The notes beneath the pieces are model-generated. The model was not told the origin of the DNA. It worked only from the letters and a program-made list of their open reading frames with translations, and did no database searches. Positions 32,833-41,958 of a stretch of 64,000 nt of DNA are shown in pieces (position 1 is the first letter of the stretch; every line of letters starts with the position of its first letter). A program made the translations under genes and the position numbers. Source of the DNA: Nonomuraea gerenzanensis. GTDB lineage: Bacteria; Actinomycetota; Actinomycetes; Streptosporangiales; Streptosporangiaceae. The stretch covers positions 1,426,001 through 1,490,000 of the forward strand of contig NZ_CP084058.1 in NCBI RefSeq assembly GCF_020215645.1. Reading direction: 5' to 3'.

Positions 32833-34080
32833 TTGCTGATCCGCTTCGAGGTGGCGAACTTCCGCTCGATGCTCGATCCCGTCGAGCTGTCGATGGTGGC
32901 TGTCGACCGAGACCGACCGGAGGCGCATCCGGTGCCCAATCTCGGCGAGAGCTTGCTACCAGTTGCGGCGATCTTCGGTCCGAACGCCTCTGGCAAGTCC
33001 AACGTCATCGCCGCCATCACGTGGTTGCGCATGGCCGTGCGTGAGTCCCTGCGCGAGTGGGACGACGAGATCCCCATTGAGCCGTTCGCTTTCGCCGCAG
33101 GCTGGAAACGCCCGTCAGAGTTCACGATCGAGTCCGTCATCGCCGGCGTGAGATACGAATACGTGGTCGAGCTTGATCGTCAGACGGTGCGATATGAGGC
33201 GCTGTTCCACTATCCGGAGAAGAAACGGCGGCGGATCTTCGAACGCGAGGGAAGTCAGTTCAAGCTCCAGCGCGGCCTGGGCAGCCTGTCCGGCACGCGC
33301 GGGCTGTTGAGCCCCCGCGCGCTCGCGTTGTCGATCGCGAGACGATTCGACGAGCCGGTTGTGTCCGATTTCGCGGACTGGTTGCTTGCGGCACAGACGC
33401 TCGGCCTGCCTGCGAGTCGTTCGCATGGCTCGTATTACCAAGCGGCGCGCTCGACCGCCCGCTGGTTCGAAGAACCACGTGGCGACCAGTTGCCACTGCC
33501 TTTCCGAGCAGATCGCGCTCAGGCGTTGGCCCTGCTCCGGTTGGCGGATCTGGGCATCGACGACGTGCTGATCGATCATTACGCGGTTGATCACCCGGAT
33601 GGGCCGCGGATGCGACGGCGGATACGCCTCGTGCATCGAACGGCCCACGAGAGGGCACCGCTCAACTTCGAGGCGGAGTCGGAGGGGACACGTACCTGGT
33701 TCCATCTCATCGGTCCCGTGCTGGCGGCGCTCATGACCGGTTCGCTGCTGCTGTTCGACGAATTGGACGCGAGCTTGCATCCGACACTTTCCAAGCAGTT
33801 GCTGCGGTTGTTCCAGGACCCCGCCACCAACCCGAAGGGCGCGCAGTTGGTCTTCACCTCACACGACACCAGTCTGCTGAACCACCTCAACAGGGACGAG
33901 GTCTGGCTGACCGAGAAGGCCGAGGACGCGGTGACCAGACTCGGCGCGCTGGCGGACTTCGCCGGTGAGCGGGTGCGGAAGTCGCAGAACCTCGAGAAGG
34001 CGTACCTGCACGGACGTTTCGGTGCGATACCCGAAGTGGATCGCACCGACCTCCTCCGGGCTCTCGGCCTGATCGGCTGA
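32833..34080 (+). CDS. AAA-family ATPase, RloA/AbiLi-like
   Basis: A 415-residue ABC/SMC-like ATPase. Walker A is GPNASGKS (49-56) after MLIRFEVANFRSM; an EGTRTWFHLIGP signature-like segment, Walker B SLLLFDELDASLHP and a switch His in VFTSHDTSLLNHL follow. This arrangement is that of AAA_15/AAA_21 proteins such as RloA and AbiLi, which pair with RloB/AbiLii in abortive-infection loci. The base composition is lower in GC than in neighbours (many TTG, GAA, CGA codons), a sign of transfer. The second gene begins six bases after its stop but is damaged. TTG 32833 follows GAGAGGTGACCC. Confidence 0.86.
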   Translation: MLIRFEVANFRSMLDPVELSMVAVDRDRPEAHPVPNLGESLLPVAAIFGPNASGKSNVIAAITWLRMAVRESLREWDDEIPIEPFAFAAGWKRPSEFTIESVIAGVRYEYVVELDRQTVRYEALFHYPEKKRRRIFEREGSQFKLQRGLGSLSGTRGLLSPRALALSIARRFDEPVVSDFADWLLAAQTLGLPASRSHGSYYQAARSTARWFEEPRGDQLPLPFRADRAQALALLRLADLGIDDVLIDHYAVDHPDGPRMRRRIRLVHRTAHERAPLNFEAESEGTRTWFHLIGPVLAALMTGSLLLFDELDASLHPTLSKQLLRLFQDPATNPKGAQLVFTSHDTSLLNHLNRDEVWLTEKAEDAVTRLGALADFAGERVRKSQNLEKAYLHGRFGAIPEVDRTDLLRALGLIG

Positions 34081-34085
34081 CCCGG

Positions 34086-34548
34086 ATGGCACCACGGAGA
34101 ACCAAGGCGAAAGATCTCCGGCGGAGGACGGCAAGTCGCGCGGAGCCGCGACGACGAGGTTGACCAATGTTGGTGCGTGTTCGACATCGAGTGGCCGAAG
34201 AACCACCCGAACCTGAAGCAGGCGATCCGGTTAGCACAGGAACACGGGATCCGGCTCGCCATCTCCAATCCGTGCTTCGAGCTGTGGCTGATTCTGCATT
34301 TCGAAGACCAGACGGCCTTCATCGGCACCAAAGAGGCCGAGAGCAGGAGTCGCAAGCTCGACGGGCGCAGCGGCAAGCGCATCGACCCCAACCAGTACAT
34401 GCCGCGGCGGCATGAGGCGGTCCGGCGAGCGTTACTGCTGGCGCAACGGCATGCTCGGCACCAGAGCAGCTGTCCCGACGACAATCCGTCGTCCGCCATG
34501 GGGGAGTTGCTGGCAGCGATTCAGGGGCTTGACCGAACAGTTCGGTAG
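34086..34548 (+). pseudogene. RloB/AbiLii-like partner gene with internal deletion
   Basis: The 5' end at ATG 34086 reads MAPRRTKAKDLRRRTASRAEPRRRG, the basic leader of RloB proteins, and then hits a stop in that frame at 34161-34163. In another frame the C-terminal half is intact: DEVDQCWCVFDIEWPKNHPNLKQAIRLAQEHGI, LAISNPCFELWLILHFED, then to the stop at 34546-34548. The expected middle (about 70 residues with the VCEGxxTE active segment) is missing at about 34150. A shortened product could start at GTG 34177 but would lack the catalytic part. The ATPase therefore appears orphaned. Low GC matches the neighbour. Confidence 0.75.
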
Positions 34549-34654
34549 GGCGTGCCGGCGTGGTGCATCCCTCCACGGCGATGGGCGGGCGGGGGCGCCG
34601 GAGGCGCATGGATGCGCCGTAAGGCGCCTGATCAGGAACGCCTGAGCCCCTTGG

Positions 34655-34708
34655 CGCGAAGCGCCCCCGGCGAAGCCCTTTCGCGCGAAGCGCCCCCGGC
34701 GAAGCCCG
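34655..34708. repeat. 29-bp-spaced direct repeat in a palindrome-rich spacer
   Basis: A 25-bp sequence starting GCGCGAAGCGCC begins at 34655 and again at 34684. The whole 213-bp spacer 34549-34761 is rich in short inverted repeats (GGCGCC and GCGCGAAGCGC types) and has no gene; it marks the downstream edge of the lower-GC island. Confidence 0.8.
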
Positions 34709-34761
34709 ATCGGGGTGGGAGTCAGCTGGCCAACCACCCCATCGAGCAACGGGTGGGGAGC

Positions 34762-36117
34762 CTAGACCCCGAGGGCGGAAGGCAGGCTGAGCTCCTGGAG
34801 GAAGAGGGCCTCCGTGGTGGCGACCCGGCGCAGCTCCTCCAAATCCACCCGCTCGTTCGGCGCGTGGATCGCCGCCTCCTCGTCCTCCGCCCCGAACAGC
34901 AGGATCTCGGCCGCGGGGAACTGCCGGAGCAGCGTGTTGACGAGCGGGATCGAGCCTCCGGCGCCGACGTCGCGCGGCGGGCGGCCGAAGGCGCGTTCCA
35001 TGGCGCGGTTGAGGGCGGCGCGGGCCTTGCCGCCCGAGTCCGCCTGGTAGCCGGAGCCGACCGTGAAGTCGCCGAACGAGACCTGCACGCCCCACGGGGC
35101 GACCTGGCGCAGGAACTCCACGACCGCGTTCACGGTGGTCTTGGGGTCGCCCGCCGGTGGGACGCGGACCGTGACGCGGGCGCGGGCCGTGGGCTGGACG
35201 GCGTTGACGGCGCCCGAGACCGTGGGGACGTCGAGGCCGGTGACGGTGATGGCGTAGGAGGACCAGAGCCGGTCCGCGAGCGAGCCGGAGCCCACCAGCG
35301 ACACCCCATCGAGCACCCCTGAGGTCCGCCTGAACTCCTCCTCCGACGGCCCCTGCCCGAGGAACGAGCCGCGGGGCAGGCCGGGGACGCGGATGTCGCC
35401 GTTGTCGTCGTGCAGCGAGGTGAGCATGCGCATGAGCGCGGCCAGCGCGTCGGGGGCGGCGCCGCCGAAGGAGCCGCTGTGCACGGCCTCCTTCAGGGTG
35501 CGGACCTCGATGGTGAAGGCGGCCATGCCGCGCAGCGACGTGGTGACGGACGGGTCGCCGACGCGCGGGTTGCCCGTGTCGGCCACCACGATGGCGTCGG
35601 CGCGCAGCAGGTCGGGGTTGCGCTCGACGAACGCCTCCAGCCGGTCGCCCGCGTACTCCTCCTGGCCCTCGATGATGACCTTGATGCCCACGGGGAATCG
35701 CCCCTGGAAGGTGCGCAGGGCGGTGATGTGGGAGATGATGCCCGACTTGTCGTCGGCGGTGCCGCGCCCGTACAGGCGGCCGTCGATGAGCGTCGGCTCG
35801 AACGGCGGGGTACGCCATGCGGCCGGGTCCCCCGCCGGCTGCACGTCGTAGTGCGCGTACAGGAGCACCGTGGGCATGCCGGGAGGCGCGGGCGCCTCGC
35901 CGAAGACGGCCGGGAAGCTGCCTTCGACGGGCACCTGCTGCACGCGCGGCAGCCCGGTGGAGCGCAGCAGCTCCTCGGTCATGGCGGCGGCGGCGAACAC
36001 GGGCTCTTCCGGGTGCCCGGGGAAGGCCACGGAGGGGATGGCGGAGAGCCGCTTGAGCTCCTCGACGGCCTGTGGCATCGCGGCGCGGACGGCGCTCTCG
36101 ATCTGATCTGGAGTCAC
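34762..36117 (-). CDS. M20-family metallopeptidase (dipeptidase)
   Basis: About 451 residues. Zinc ligands are in LLYAHYDVQP, GRGTADDKSG, EGQEEYAGDR (catalytic and metal Glu) and near the C-terminus GAGGSIPLV and AEDEEAAIHAPNERV. The Bact_dipeptidase/CNDP-like fold has a dimerisation domain at about 215-345. Such enzymes cut dipeptides or N-acyl amino acids in the cytoplasm. GTG 36117 follows GGGGGACCCTCC; an alternative GTG 36144 would add nine residues. It is divergent from the transaminase gene across 250 bp. Confidence 0.88.
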   Translation of the reverse strand: MTPDQIESAVRAAMPQAVEELKRLSAIPSVAFPGHPEEPVFAAAAMTEELLRSTGLPRVQQVPVEGSFPAVFGEAPAPPGMPTVLLYAHYDVQPAGDPAAWRTPPFEPTLIDGRLYGRGTADDKSGIISHITALRTFQGRFPVGIKVIIEGQEEYAGDRLEAFVERNPDLLRADAIVVADTGNPRVGDPSVTTSLRGMAAFTIEVRTLKEAVHSGSFGGAAPDALAALMRMLTSLHDDNGDIRVPGLPRGSFLGQGPSEEEFRRTSGVLDGVSLVGSGSLADRLWSSYAITVTGLDVPTVSGAVNAVQPTARARVTVRVPPAGDPKTTVNAVVEFLRQVAPWGVQVSFGDFTVGSGYQADSGGKARAALNRAMERAFGRPPRDVGAGGSIPLVNTLLRQFPAAEILLFGAEDEEAAIHAPNERVDLEELRRVATTEALFLQELSLPSALGV

Positions 36118-36369
36118 GGAGGGTCCCCCGGGGTCGTTCTTCACCTATACACAGCGATTCGTCTCATTGGATCACAACCGGCCCTGTGCTGCGGAAACGA
36201 GGCGAGGACCGGTCTGACCCGCGGGCCAATCTACCTGCGGATTTCGTCGTTGTTACATACCGGTTCTGCGGATACCGATTTTCTTGCAGAGTGCTGCGAC
36301 CGATTCGCTTGGCAAAACCGCAGGTGAACCGTCACACTGTGGCTAGTTCAGACACGAGGGAAGATAACC

Positions 36370-37752
36370 ATGACGCAGCCGGAACACGACGTCCTGAAGG
36401 CCGCGCAGGACAACCTGTGGTTGCACTTCACCAGGCACAGCGCGTACCAGCAGTCCGAGATCCCGACCATCGTGCGCGGTGAGGGATCCTACGTCTACGA
36501 CATCCACGGCAAGCGCTACCTCGACGGTCTGGCCGGCCTGTTCGTGGTCCAGGTGGGCCACGGGCGGCAGGAGCTGGCCGAGGCCGCCGCCAAGCAGGCC
36601 CAGGAGCTGGCGTTCTTCCCGCTGTGGTCCTACGCCCACCCCAAGGCGGCCGAGCTGGCCCAGCGCCTGGCCGCCCACACCCCCGGCGAGCTGAACCGCG
36701 TCTTCTTCACCACGGGCGGCGGCGAGGCGGTCGAGACCGCCTGGAAGCTGGCCAAGCAGTACTACAAGCTCATCGGCAAGCCGCTCAAGCACAAGGTCAT
36801 CAGCCGCCAGATCGCCTACCACGGCACCCCGCAGGGCGCCCTGTCGATCACCGGCATCCCGGCGTTCAAGCAGATGTTCGAGCCGCTGGTGCCGGGGTCG
36901 ATCCGGGTGCCCAACACCAACCACTACCGCGCCGACGAGATCACCGGCGTCCCGGGCATGACGCCCGAGCAGTACGGCATCTGGGCCGCCGAGCGCGTGG
37001 CCCGCGCCATCGAGATGGAGGGCCCCGACACGGTGGCCGCCGTCTTCGCCGAGCCCGTCCAGAACGCGGGCGGCTGCTTCCCGCCGCCCCCCGGCTACTT
37101 CCAGCGCCTGCGCGAGATCTGCGACGAGTACGACGTCCTGCTCGTCTCGGACGAGGTCATCTGCGCCTTCGGCCGGCTGGGCACCATGTTCGGCGGCCAG
37201 AAGTTCGACTACGTGCCCGACATCATCACCTGTGCCAAGGGCATGACCAGCGGTTACTCCCCGATCGGGGCGATGATCGCGCACGAGCGGCTGTTCGAGC
37301 CGTTCAAGCAGGGCGACACCATGTTCGCCCACGGCTACACCTTCGGCGGTCACCCGGTCTCCGCCGCCGTGGCGCTGGCCAACCTCGACATCTTCGAGCG
37401 CGAGGACCTCCTCGGCCACGTGACGGCGAACGAGCCGCGCTTCAAGCAGACCCTCGACGACCTGCGCGACCTGCCGATCGTCGGCGACGTGCGGGGCTCC
37501 GGCTACTTCTGGGGCATCGAGCTGGTCAAGGACAAGACCACCAAGGAGACGTTCACCGCCGACGAGTCGGAGCGGCTGCTGCGCGGGTACCTGTCGAAGG
37601 CGCTGTTCGACGCGGGCCTCTACTGCCGCGCCGACGACCGCGGCGACCCCGTCATCCAGCTCGCCCCACCGCTGATCGCCGGGCAGAAGGAGTTCGACGA
37701 GATCGGAGCGATCCTCCGCGGCGTGCTCGCCGAAGCCTGGGCTCAGCTCTGA
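36370..37752 (+). CDS. Class III (omega) aminotransferase
   Basis: A 460-residue PLP enzyme. The Schiff-base lysine is K290 in TCAKGMTSGYSPIGA, the PLP-N1 aspartate D261 in LLVSDEVICAFGR, and FFTTGGGEAVETAWKLAK binds the phosphate. The segments YLDGLAGLFVVQVGHGR and QIAYHGTPQGALSITG resemble omega-amino acid:pyruvate transaminases. The next gene is alanine dehydrogenase, which would recycle alanine to pyruvate and release ammonia, supporting pyruvate as the amino acceptor. The donor (beta-alanine, taurine, a diamine or similar) is not known. ATG 36370 follows GAGGGAAG; the 250-bp upstream spacer must hold divergent promoters. Confidence 0.88.
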   Translation: MTQPEHDVLKAAQDNLWLHFTRHSAYQQSEIPTIVRGEGSYVYDIHGKRYLDGLAGLFVVQVGHGRQELAEAAAKQAQELAFFPLWSYAHPKAAELAQRLAAHTPGELNRVFFTTGGGEAVETAWKLAKQYYKLIGKPLKHKVISRQIAYHGTPQGALSITGIPAFKQMFEPLVPGSIRVPNTNHYRADEITGVPGMTPEQYGIWAAERVARAIEMEGPDTVAAVFAEPVQNAGGCFPPPPGYFQRLREICDEYDVLLVSDEVICAFGRLGTMFGGQKFDYVPDIITCAKGMTSGYSPIGAMIAHERLFEPFKQGDTMFAHGYTFGGHPVSAAVALANLDIFEREDLLGHVTANEPRFKQTLDDLRDLPIVGDVRGSGYFWGIELVKDKTTKETFTADESERLLRGYLSKALFDAGLYCRADDRGDPVIQLAPPLIAGQKEFDEIGAILRGVLAEAWAQL

Positions 37753-37804
37753 CACCCCTCAATCCGGTACGACGGAGTGCCGGTTCCCGAAAGGATCCAC
37801 CGCC

Positions 37805-38914
37805 ATGAAGATCGGCGTTCCAGCCGAGGTCAAGAACCACGAGTATCGCGTCGCCGTCACCCCGGCAGGCGTGCACGAGCTGGTGCGCAACGGGCACGAC
37901 GTCACCGTACAGCGGGGCGCGGGCCTGGGCTCGCAGATCACGGACGAGGAGTACCTCGCGGCCGGCGCGAAGATCATCGACAGTGCCGACGCCGTCTGGG
38001 CCGAGGCCGACCTGGTGCTCAAGGTGAAGGAACCGATCGCCGAGGAGTACCACCGGCTGCGCGAGGGGCTGGTGCTGTTCACCTACCTGCACCTGGCCGC
38101 CTCCCGGCCCTGCACCGACGCGCTGCTCAGCGCCAGGACCACCGGCATCGCCTACGAGACCGTGCAGGTGGGCAACGCGCTGCCGCTGCTCGCCCCCATG
38201 TCCGAGGTGGCCGGTCGGCTCGCGCCGCAGGTGGGCGCCTACAACCTGATGCGCTTCAACGGCGGGCGGGGCGTCCTGCCCGGCGGCGTGCCCGGTGTGG
38301 CCCCCGCCAAGGTGGTCGTGATCGGCGGCGGCGTCTCCGGCCTGAACGCCGCGCAGATCGCCGTCGGCATGGGCGCCGACGTCACCGTGCTCGACACCAA
38401 CATCGACCGGCTGCGCTCCATCGACGCCGTCTACCAGGGCCGGCTCAAGACGCTGGTGTCCACCGCGTACGCCATCGAGCGGGAGGTCCTGCAGGCCGAC
38501 CTGGTCATCGGCGCGGTGCTGATCCCCGGCGCCAAGGCCCCCACCCTGGTCTCCAACGACCTGGTCGCGCGCATGAAGCCGGGCTCCGTGCTCGTCGACA
38601 TCGCCATCGACCAGGGCGGCTGCTTCGAGGACTCGCGCCCCACCACGCACGCCGACCCGACGTACAAGGTGCACGAGTCCGTCTTCTACTGCGTGGCGAA
38701 CATGCCCGGCTCCGTGGCCAACACCTCCACCTACGCCCTGACCAACGCGACGCTCCCGTACGCGGTCAAGCTGGCGAACCTGGGCTGGCGGGACGCGGTC
38801 AAGTCGGACGCCGGCCTGGCGGGCGGCCTCAACACGCACGACGGCAAGCTGACGAACCAGCCGGTCGCCGAGGCGCTCGGCCTGGCGTACACGCCTGTCT
38901 CCGAAGTGGTGTGA
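37805..38914 (+). CDS. ald: Alanine dehydrogenase
   Basis: A 369-residue enzyme of normal family length that interconverts L-alanine and pyruvate plus ammonia with NAD. The N-terminus [27 protein letters not shown], substrate-site segments [13 protein letters not shown] and FTYLHLAA, the Rossmann motif [28 protein letters not shown] and [20 protein letters not shown] are all diagnostic. AAAGGA precedes ATG. It follows the aminotransferase by 52 bp and is probably co-transcribed, allowing nitrogen to be stripped from amines through alanine. Confidence 0.95.
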   Translation: MKIGVPAEVKNHEYRVAVTPAGVHELVRNGHDVTVQRGAGLGSQITDEEYLAAGAKIIDSADAVWAEADLVLKVKEPIAEEYHRLREGLVLFTYLHLAASRPCTDALLSARTTGIAYETVQVGNALPLLAPMSEVAGRLAPQVGAYNLMRFNGGRGVLPGGVPGVAPAKVVVIGGGVSGLNAAQIAVGMGADVTVLDTNIDRLRSIDAVYQGRLKTLVSTAYAIEREVLQADLVIGAVLIPGAKAPTLVSNDLVARMKPGSVLVDIAIDQGGCFEDSRPTTHADPTYKVHESVFYCVANMPGSVANTSTYALTNATLPYAVKLANLGWRDAVKSDAGLAGGLNTHDGKLTNQPVAEALGLAYTPVSEVV

Positions 38915-38967
38915 TGGGGTGAGGGGGGCACGGCCCGGCCGCGCCCCCGCACACCTGAGGAGGAGCG

Positions 38968-39336
38968 ATGACGCTCGGCATCAGCCAGGTCACCGTCTAC
39001 GTCGAGGACCAGCAGCGCGCGCTGGACTTCTGGAGCCGCAAGATGGGTTTCGAGGTCGTGCGCGACATGCCGTACGGCGAGCACCGCTGGATCGAGGTGC
39101 AGCCGCCCGCCGGCGGCACCCGCCTGGTCGTGCACAAGGCCGACCCCGACTGGCCTGCGCTCGTCAAGGACCTGCCGAACTACGTGCTGTTCCACGCCGA
39201 CGACATCGTCAAGACGCACCAGGAGCTGGTGGCGCGCGGCGTCGAGTTCACCCAGCCGCCCAACCAGCAGCCGTGGGGCTGGTCAGCCGTCTTCAAGGAC
39301 GACGACGGCCACCTGTTCCACCTCGGGCAGCGCTAG
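38968..39336 (+). CDS. VOC/glyoxalase-fold protein
   Basis: A 122-residue single vicinal-oxygen-chelate domain: ISQVTVYVEDQQRALDFWSRKMGFEVVRDM, then RLVVHKADPDW, VEFTQPPNQQPWGWSAVFKDDDGHLFHLGQR. The terminal DxDGHxFHL run supplies a probable metal ligand. Members include dioxygenases, glyoxalase I and antibiotic-resistance proteins; the specific role is unknown. A strong site (GAGGAGGAGCG) precedes ATG. It lies 53 bp after alanine dehydrogenase and may be in that operon. Confidence 0.87.
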   Translation: MTLGISQVTVYVEDQQRALDFWSRKMGFEVVRDMPYGEHRWIEVQPPAGGTRLVVHKADPDWPALVKDLPNYVLFHADDIVKTHQELVARGVEFTQPPNQQPWGWSAVFKDDDGHLFHLGQR

Positions 39337-39340
39337 CCGG

Positions 39341-40726
39341 CTACCGGATGCCGAGCCGCCACCGCAGGTCGCGCGCCGTCACCAGCACGTGCTGCAGCTC
39401 ACCGGGGCTGGGCCAGGGCGCGCTGCCCGGCCGCACCAGCGCCCCGCGCACCGACGCCAGGTGCTCGACCGCGCTGGCGTGCGCCCCGCTCCGCTCCACC
39501 AGCCACGCCAGCACCTCGGAATGATCGTGCAACGGCCTGGTCATCAGATCCCACGTGGACAGCACCTCGGCCAGGTCCGCGACCTCCAGCTCGGCCCCGT
39601 CCCTGCGCCTGGTGGCCGAGGCGGCCAGCTCCGCGCGGGCGGTCAGCTCGGGCTCGGCGGGGCGGGCCCAGGAGGGCGGCGGCGGGTCGGACAGCCACAC
39701 CTGCGCCTCCCTGTGCTCCCCGACCACCGACAGCAGCCCGCCCAGCTCGACAGCGGCCCGATGATGCCCGGCCCGCGCCGCCTGCCTGAACCAGTGCTGC
39801 CCGCCCGCCAGATCCCCGAACTCGGCGATGAGCAGCAGCCCGTAGTTGAAGGCCGCCTCGGCGTCCCCGCCGGCCGCCGCCCGCCCGAACCAGTGGCTGG
39901 CCGCCGCCGTGTCGTCCAGCTCCACGCACACGAACCCGGCCATCCGCTGGTCATGGGCCCGCCCGGCGTTCGCCGCCTGCTCGAACCAGGCCCGCGCGGC
40001 CCGCAGATCACCCCTGGACAGCGCCACCCCGCCGAGCCGCGAGGCGGCACCCGGATGCTCGCTCCTGGCCGCCAGCCGGTAGTACGCCTCCGCCCCCTCG
40101 GGGTCGCGGCTGGCGTGCAGGTAGAGGCCCAGGCAGTAGGCGGAGTCCGCGTGCCCGCCCCTGGCGGCGCACTCCCACCAGTGCACGGCCTCCGCGTCCT
40201 CACCCGCGCAGTACGCCAGGAACCCCAGGTCGTGCGCGGACGCCGCGTCGCCGCCCTCGGCCGCCCTGCGGTGCCACTCGCGGGCCGTGCCCAGCTCACC
40301 CGCGTCCTCGCACATCAGCGCCAGCCTGCGAGCTGCCGTCCTGGACCCGCCCGTGGCCGCGCTCTCGAACCACACCCGGGCCGCGCCCACGTCGCCCCGC
40401 TGTTCCAGCAGGAGCAGCGCGAGGTTCGTGGCCGCCTCGGCGTCACCGGTGCTGGCCGCGGCCTCGTACCAGGTGACGGCGTCCTCCAGGCTGCCGTGCT
40501 TCTCGTGCCAGATGCCCAGGTTGTAGGCGCTGTCGACGTTGCCGCCCGCGGCGGCCCGCTCCCACCAGTGCCGGGCGGCCGCGCGGTCGCCGTGCTGGGC
40601 GAAGAGCTTGCCGAGCCGGTGCGCGGCCTCGGCGTCGCCCGCCAGCGCGGCGGCCATCAGCTCGGGCTCGTCTCCCACGCGCGGCGCCGGTACGGACGGC
40701 AGCCCCACCTCTCCTTGCCAGGACAT
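39341..40726 (-). CDS. Sel1/TPR repeat protein
   Basis: A 461-residue soluble protein of about nine Sel1-like repeats of roughly 36 residues: AAHRLGKLFAQHGDRAAARHWWERAAAGGNVDSAYNLGIWHEKHGSLEDAVTWYEAAA and so on to AAVELGGLLSVVGEHREA. Such alpha-alpha solenoids are scaffolds. After the repeats (about residue 330) comes a non-repeat tail ending LQHVLVTARDLRWRLGIR, predicted helical. There is no signal peptide. The start ATG 40726 has no clear ribosome site. It converges on the VOC gene with a 4-bp gap. Partner proteins are unknown. Confidence 0.82.
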   Translation of the reverse strand: MSWQGEVGLPSVPAPRVGDEPELMAAALAGDAEAAHRLGKLFAQHGDRAAARHWWERAAAGGNVDSAYNLGIWHEKHGSLEDAVTWYEAAASTGDAEAATNLALLLLEQRGDVGAARVWFESAATGGSRTAARRLALMCEDAGELGTAREWHRRAAEGGDAASAHDLGFLAYCAGEDAEAVHWWECAARGGHADSAYCLGLYLHASRDPEGAEAYYRLAARSEHPGAASRLGGVALSRGDLRAARAWFEQAANAGRAHDQRMAGFVCVELDDTAAASHWFGRAAAGGDAEAAFNYGLLLIAEFGDLAGGQHWFRQAARAGHHRAAVELGGLLSVVGEHREAQVWLSDPPPPSWARPAEPELTARAELAASATRRRDGAELEVADLAEVLSTWDLMTRPLHDHSEVLAWLVERSGAHASAVEHLASVRGALVRPGSAPWPSPGELQHVLVTARDLRWRLGIR

Positions 40727-40779
40727 GGCGACAGACTGGCACGTGATCGCCCGATCGCGAACGGTAATCGCCGAAGCCT

Positions 40780-41661
40780 CTAAGAGAAGTGAATGAAGCC
40801 CGCGTACATGCCCATGCCACAGACGTACCGCAGCGACCCGGCCGGTTGCGGTGGCAGCCGGACGGTGGCGGGGAGTGCGACGTCGCGCCCGCCGATCGTG
40901 ACGGTGCCGGTGCAGCCCCGGTCCACCACCTCGAAGACCACCTCGACGGGCACGCCGGCCCGTGCCGTCACCACGGAGGGCCGGTAGCCGTCTCGCGTGG
41001 CCCACACGGTGACGGTCTCCGCTCCCGGTCCTGACGCGACGGGTGCGGCGGGGACGGTGAGCCAGCCGCCCAGGCTGAGGCCGGTCCCGGCGGTCCAGAG
41101 GCCGGCGCCCACGGCGACGAGCCCGGCCCCGCGGGCCAGCCGGGTCCGGGAGACGCGCCGCAGCACGTATCCGAGCAGGGCGAACGCCGGTGCGGTGCCG
41201 ATGACGAAGCCCGCCATGGCCGCCGCGCCCGCCAGGGGAGAGCCGCTGGAGACGGCGAGCATCTCGACGCCGAGCGTCACGCCGCAGGGCACCAGGATGG
41301 TGGCCGCGCCCAGCATCGGCGCCTGGTAGCGGGAGGCGGGCGGGGGCTCGGGCGCGGAGCAGCGCGTACGCCGCATGAGCCGGATCGCGAAGCCCACGAC
41401 GGTGGCCCCGGCCACGACCAGGAGCACGGCCCTGGCCTGCGGTGGCAGGCTGACGGCCGAGCCGAGCAGCCCGAGCAGGGCGCCGGCGGCGGTGTAGGAG
41501 GCCAGCCGCCCCGCCAGGAACCAGCACACCAGCGCCGGATCGGCGCCACGGCGGCCGTCCGCCAGGCCCATGAGCAGCCCGCCCTGCGCCGCCGTGCACG
41601 TGGCGGTCCCCGCGAGCAGTCCGGCGGCCACCCCGCCGGCCAGCAGGGTGAGGGTCTGCAC
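40780..41661 (-). CDS. UreH_2/TauE-SafE-like membrane protein with C-terminal cupredoxin-like domain
   Basis: A 293-residue protein. About six helices (GGVAAGLLAGTATCTAAQGGLLMGL; LVCWFLAGRLASYTAAGALLGLLG; GAATILVPCGVTLGVEML; GAAAMAGFVIGTAPAFALLGY) match the sulfite-exporter/UreH_2 group used in copper and cytochrome-oxidase assembly. The C-terminal 80 residues read like a reduced cupredoxin: YRPSVVTARAGVPVEVVFEVVDRGCTGTVTIGG and YVCGMGMYAGFIHFS, where Cys and Met residues could bind copper. GTG 41661 starts three bases after the stop of the small Cys-rich gene, so they form an operon. A copper-trafficking role is inferred from the domain pair. Confidence 0.78.
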   Translation of the reverse strand: MQTLTLLAGGVAAGLLAGTATCTAAQGGLLMGLADGRRGADPALVCWFLAGRLASYTAAGALLGLLGSAVSLPPQARAVLLVVAGATVVGFAIRLMRRTRCSAPEPPPASRYQAPMLGAATILVPCGVTLGVEMLAVSSGSPLAGAAAMAGFVIGTAPAFALLGYVLRRVSRTRLARGAGLVAVGAGLWTAGTGLSLGGWLTVPAAPVASGPGAETVTVWATRDGYRPSVVTARAGVPVEVVFEVVDRGCTGTVTIGGRDVALPATVRLPPQPAGSLRYVCGMGMYAGFIHFS

Positions 41662-41664
41662 GGG

Positions 41665-41865
41665 TCAGCGGGTGAGCGCCAGGTCGTCCAGCGACCCGCT
41701 CTTGGCGGCCTCGACGATGGAGCCGAGCTGGTCGAGGCTCATCTCGACCCGCTGCCCGAAGTCGTCCACGATGACGACCCGGCGGTCGGCGGGGGCCGTC
41801 TCGTCGACGAACAGCTCGGGGCACCCGCAACTGCACTGGCCGCAGAACTTGGCGATGGACCGCAT
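41665..41865 (-). CDS. Small Cys-rich protein (CGQCSCGC), hypothetical
   Basis: A 66-residue protein starting MRSIAKFCGQCSCGCPELFVD, with four cysteines in a CxxCxCxC cluster, followed by a small alpha-beta part RRVVIVDDFGQRVEMSLDQLGSIVEAAKSG. ATG 41865 follows GAGGACGAGG; the frame is open further upstream without support. The cluster suggests binding of a metal ion or Fe-S centre. It is transcribed with the UreH_2-cupredoxin gene, pointing to metal handling, but I do not recognise a named family. It could also be a small substrate or chaperone for the membrane partner. Confidence 0.72.
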   Translation of the reverse strand: MRSIAKFCGQCSCGCPELFVDETAPADRRVVIVDDFGQRVEMSLDQLGSIVEAAKSGSLDDLALTR

Positions 41866-41958
41866 CCTCGTCCTCACTCTCTCTCGGGCCGGTTCACTCG
41901 CAAGGTAACGCGACCTCTCGGATGCGGCCAGTGACAGTTGTCGCACTCATGGTGACGT

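Noticed and set aside
32600..32839. 79-codon frame between the decarboxylase and ATPase genes
   Set aside because: No ribosome site, Pro/Gly-rich composition and overlap with the ATPase start; likely chance.
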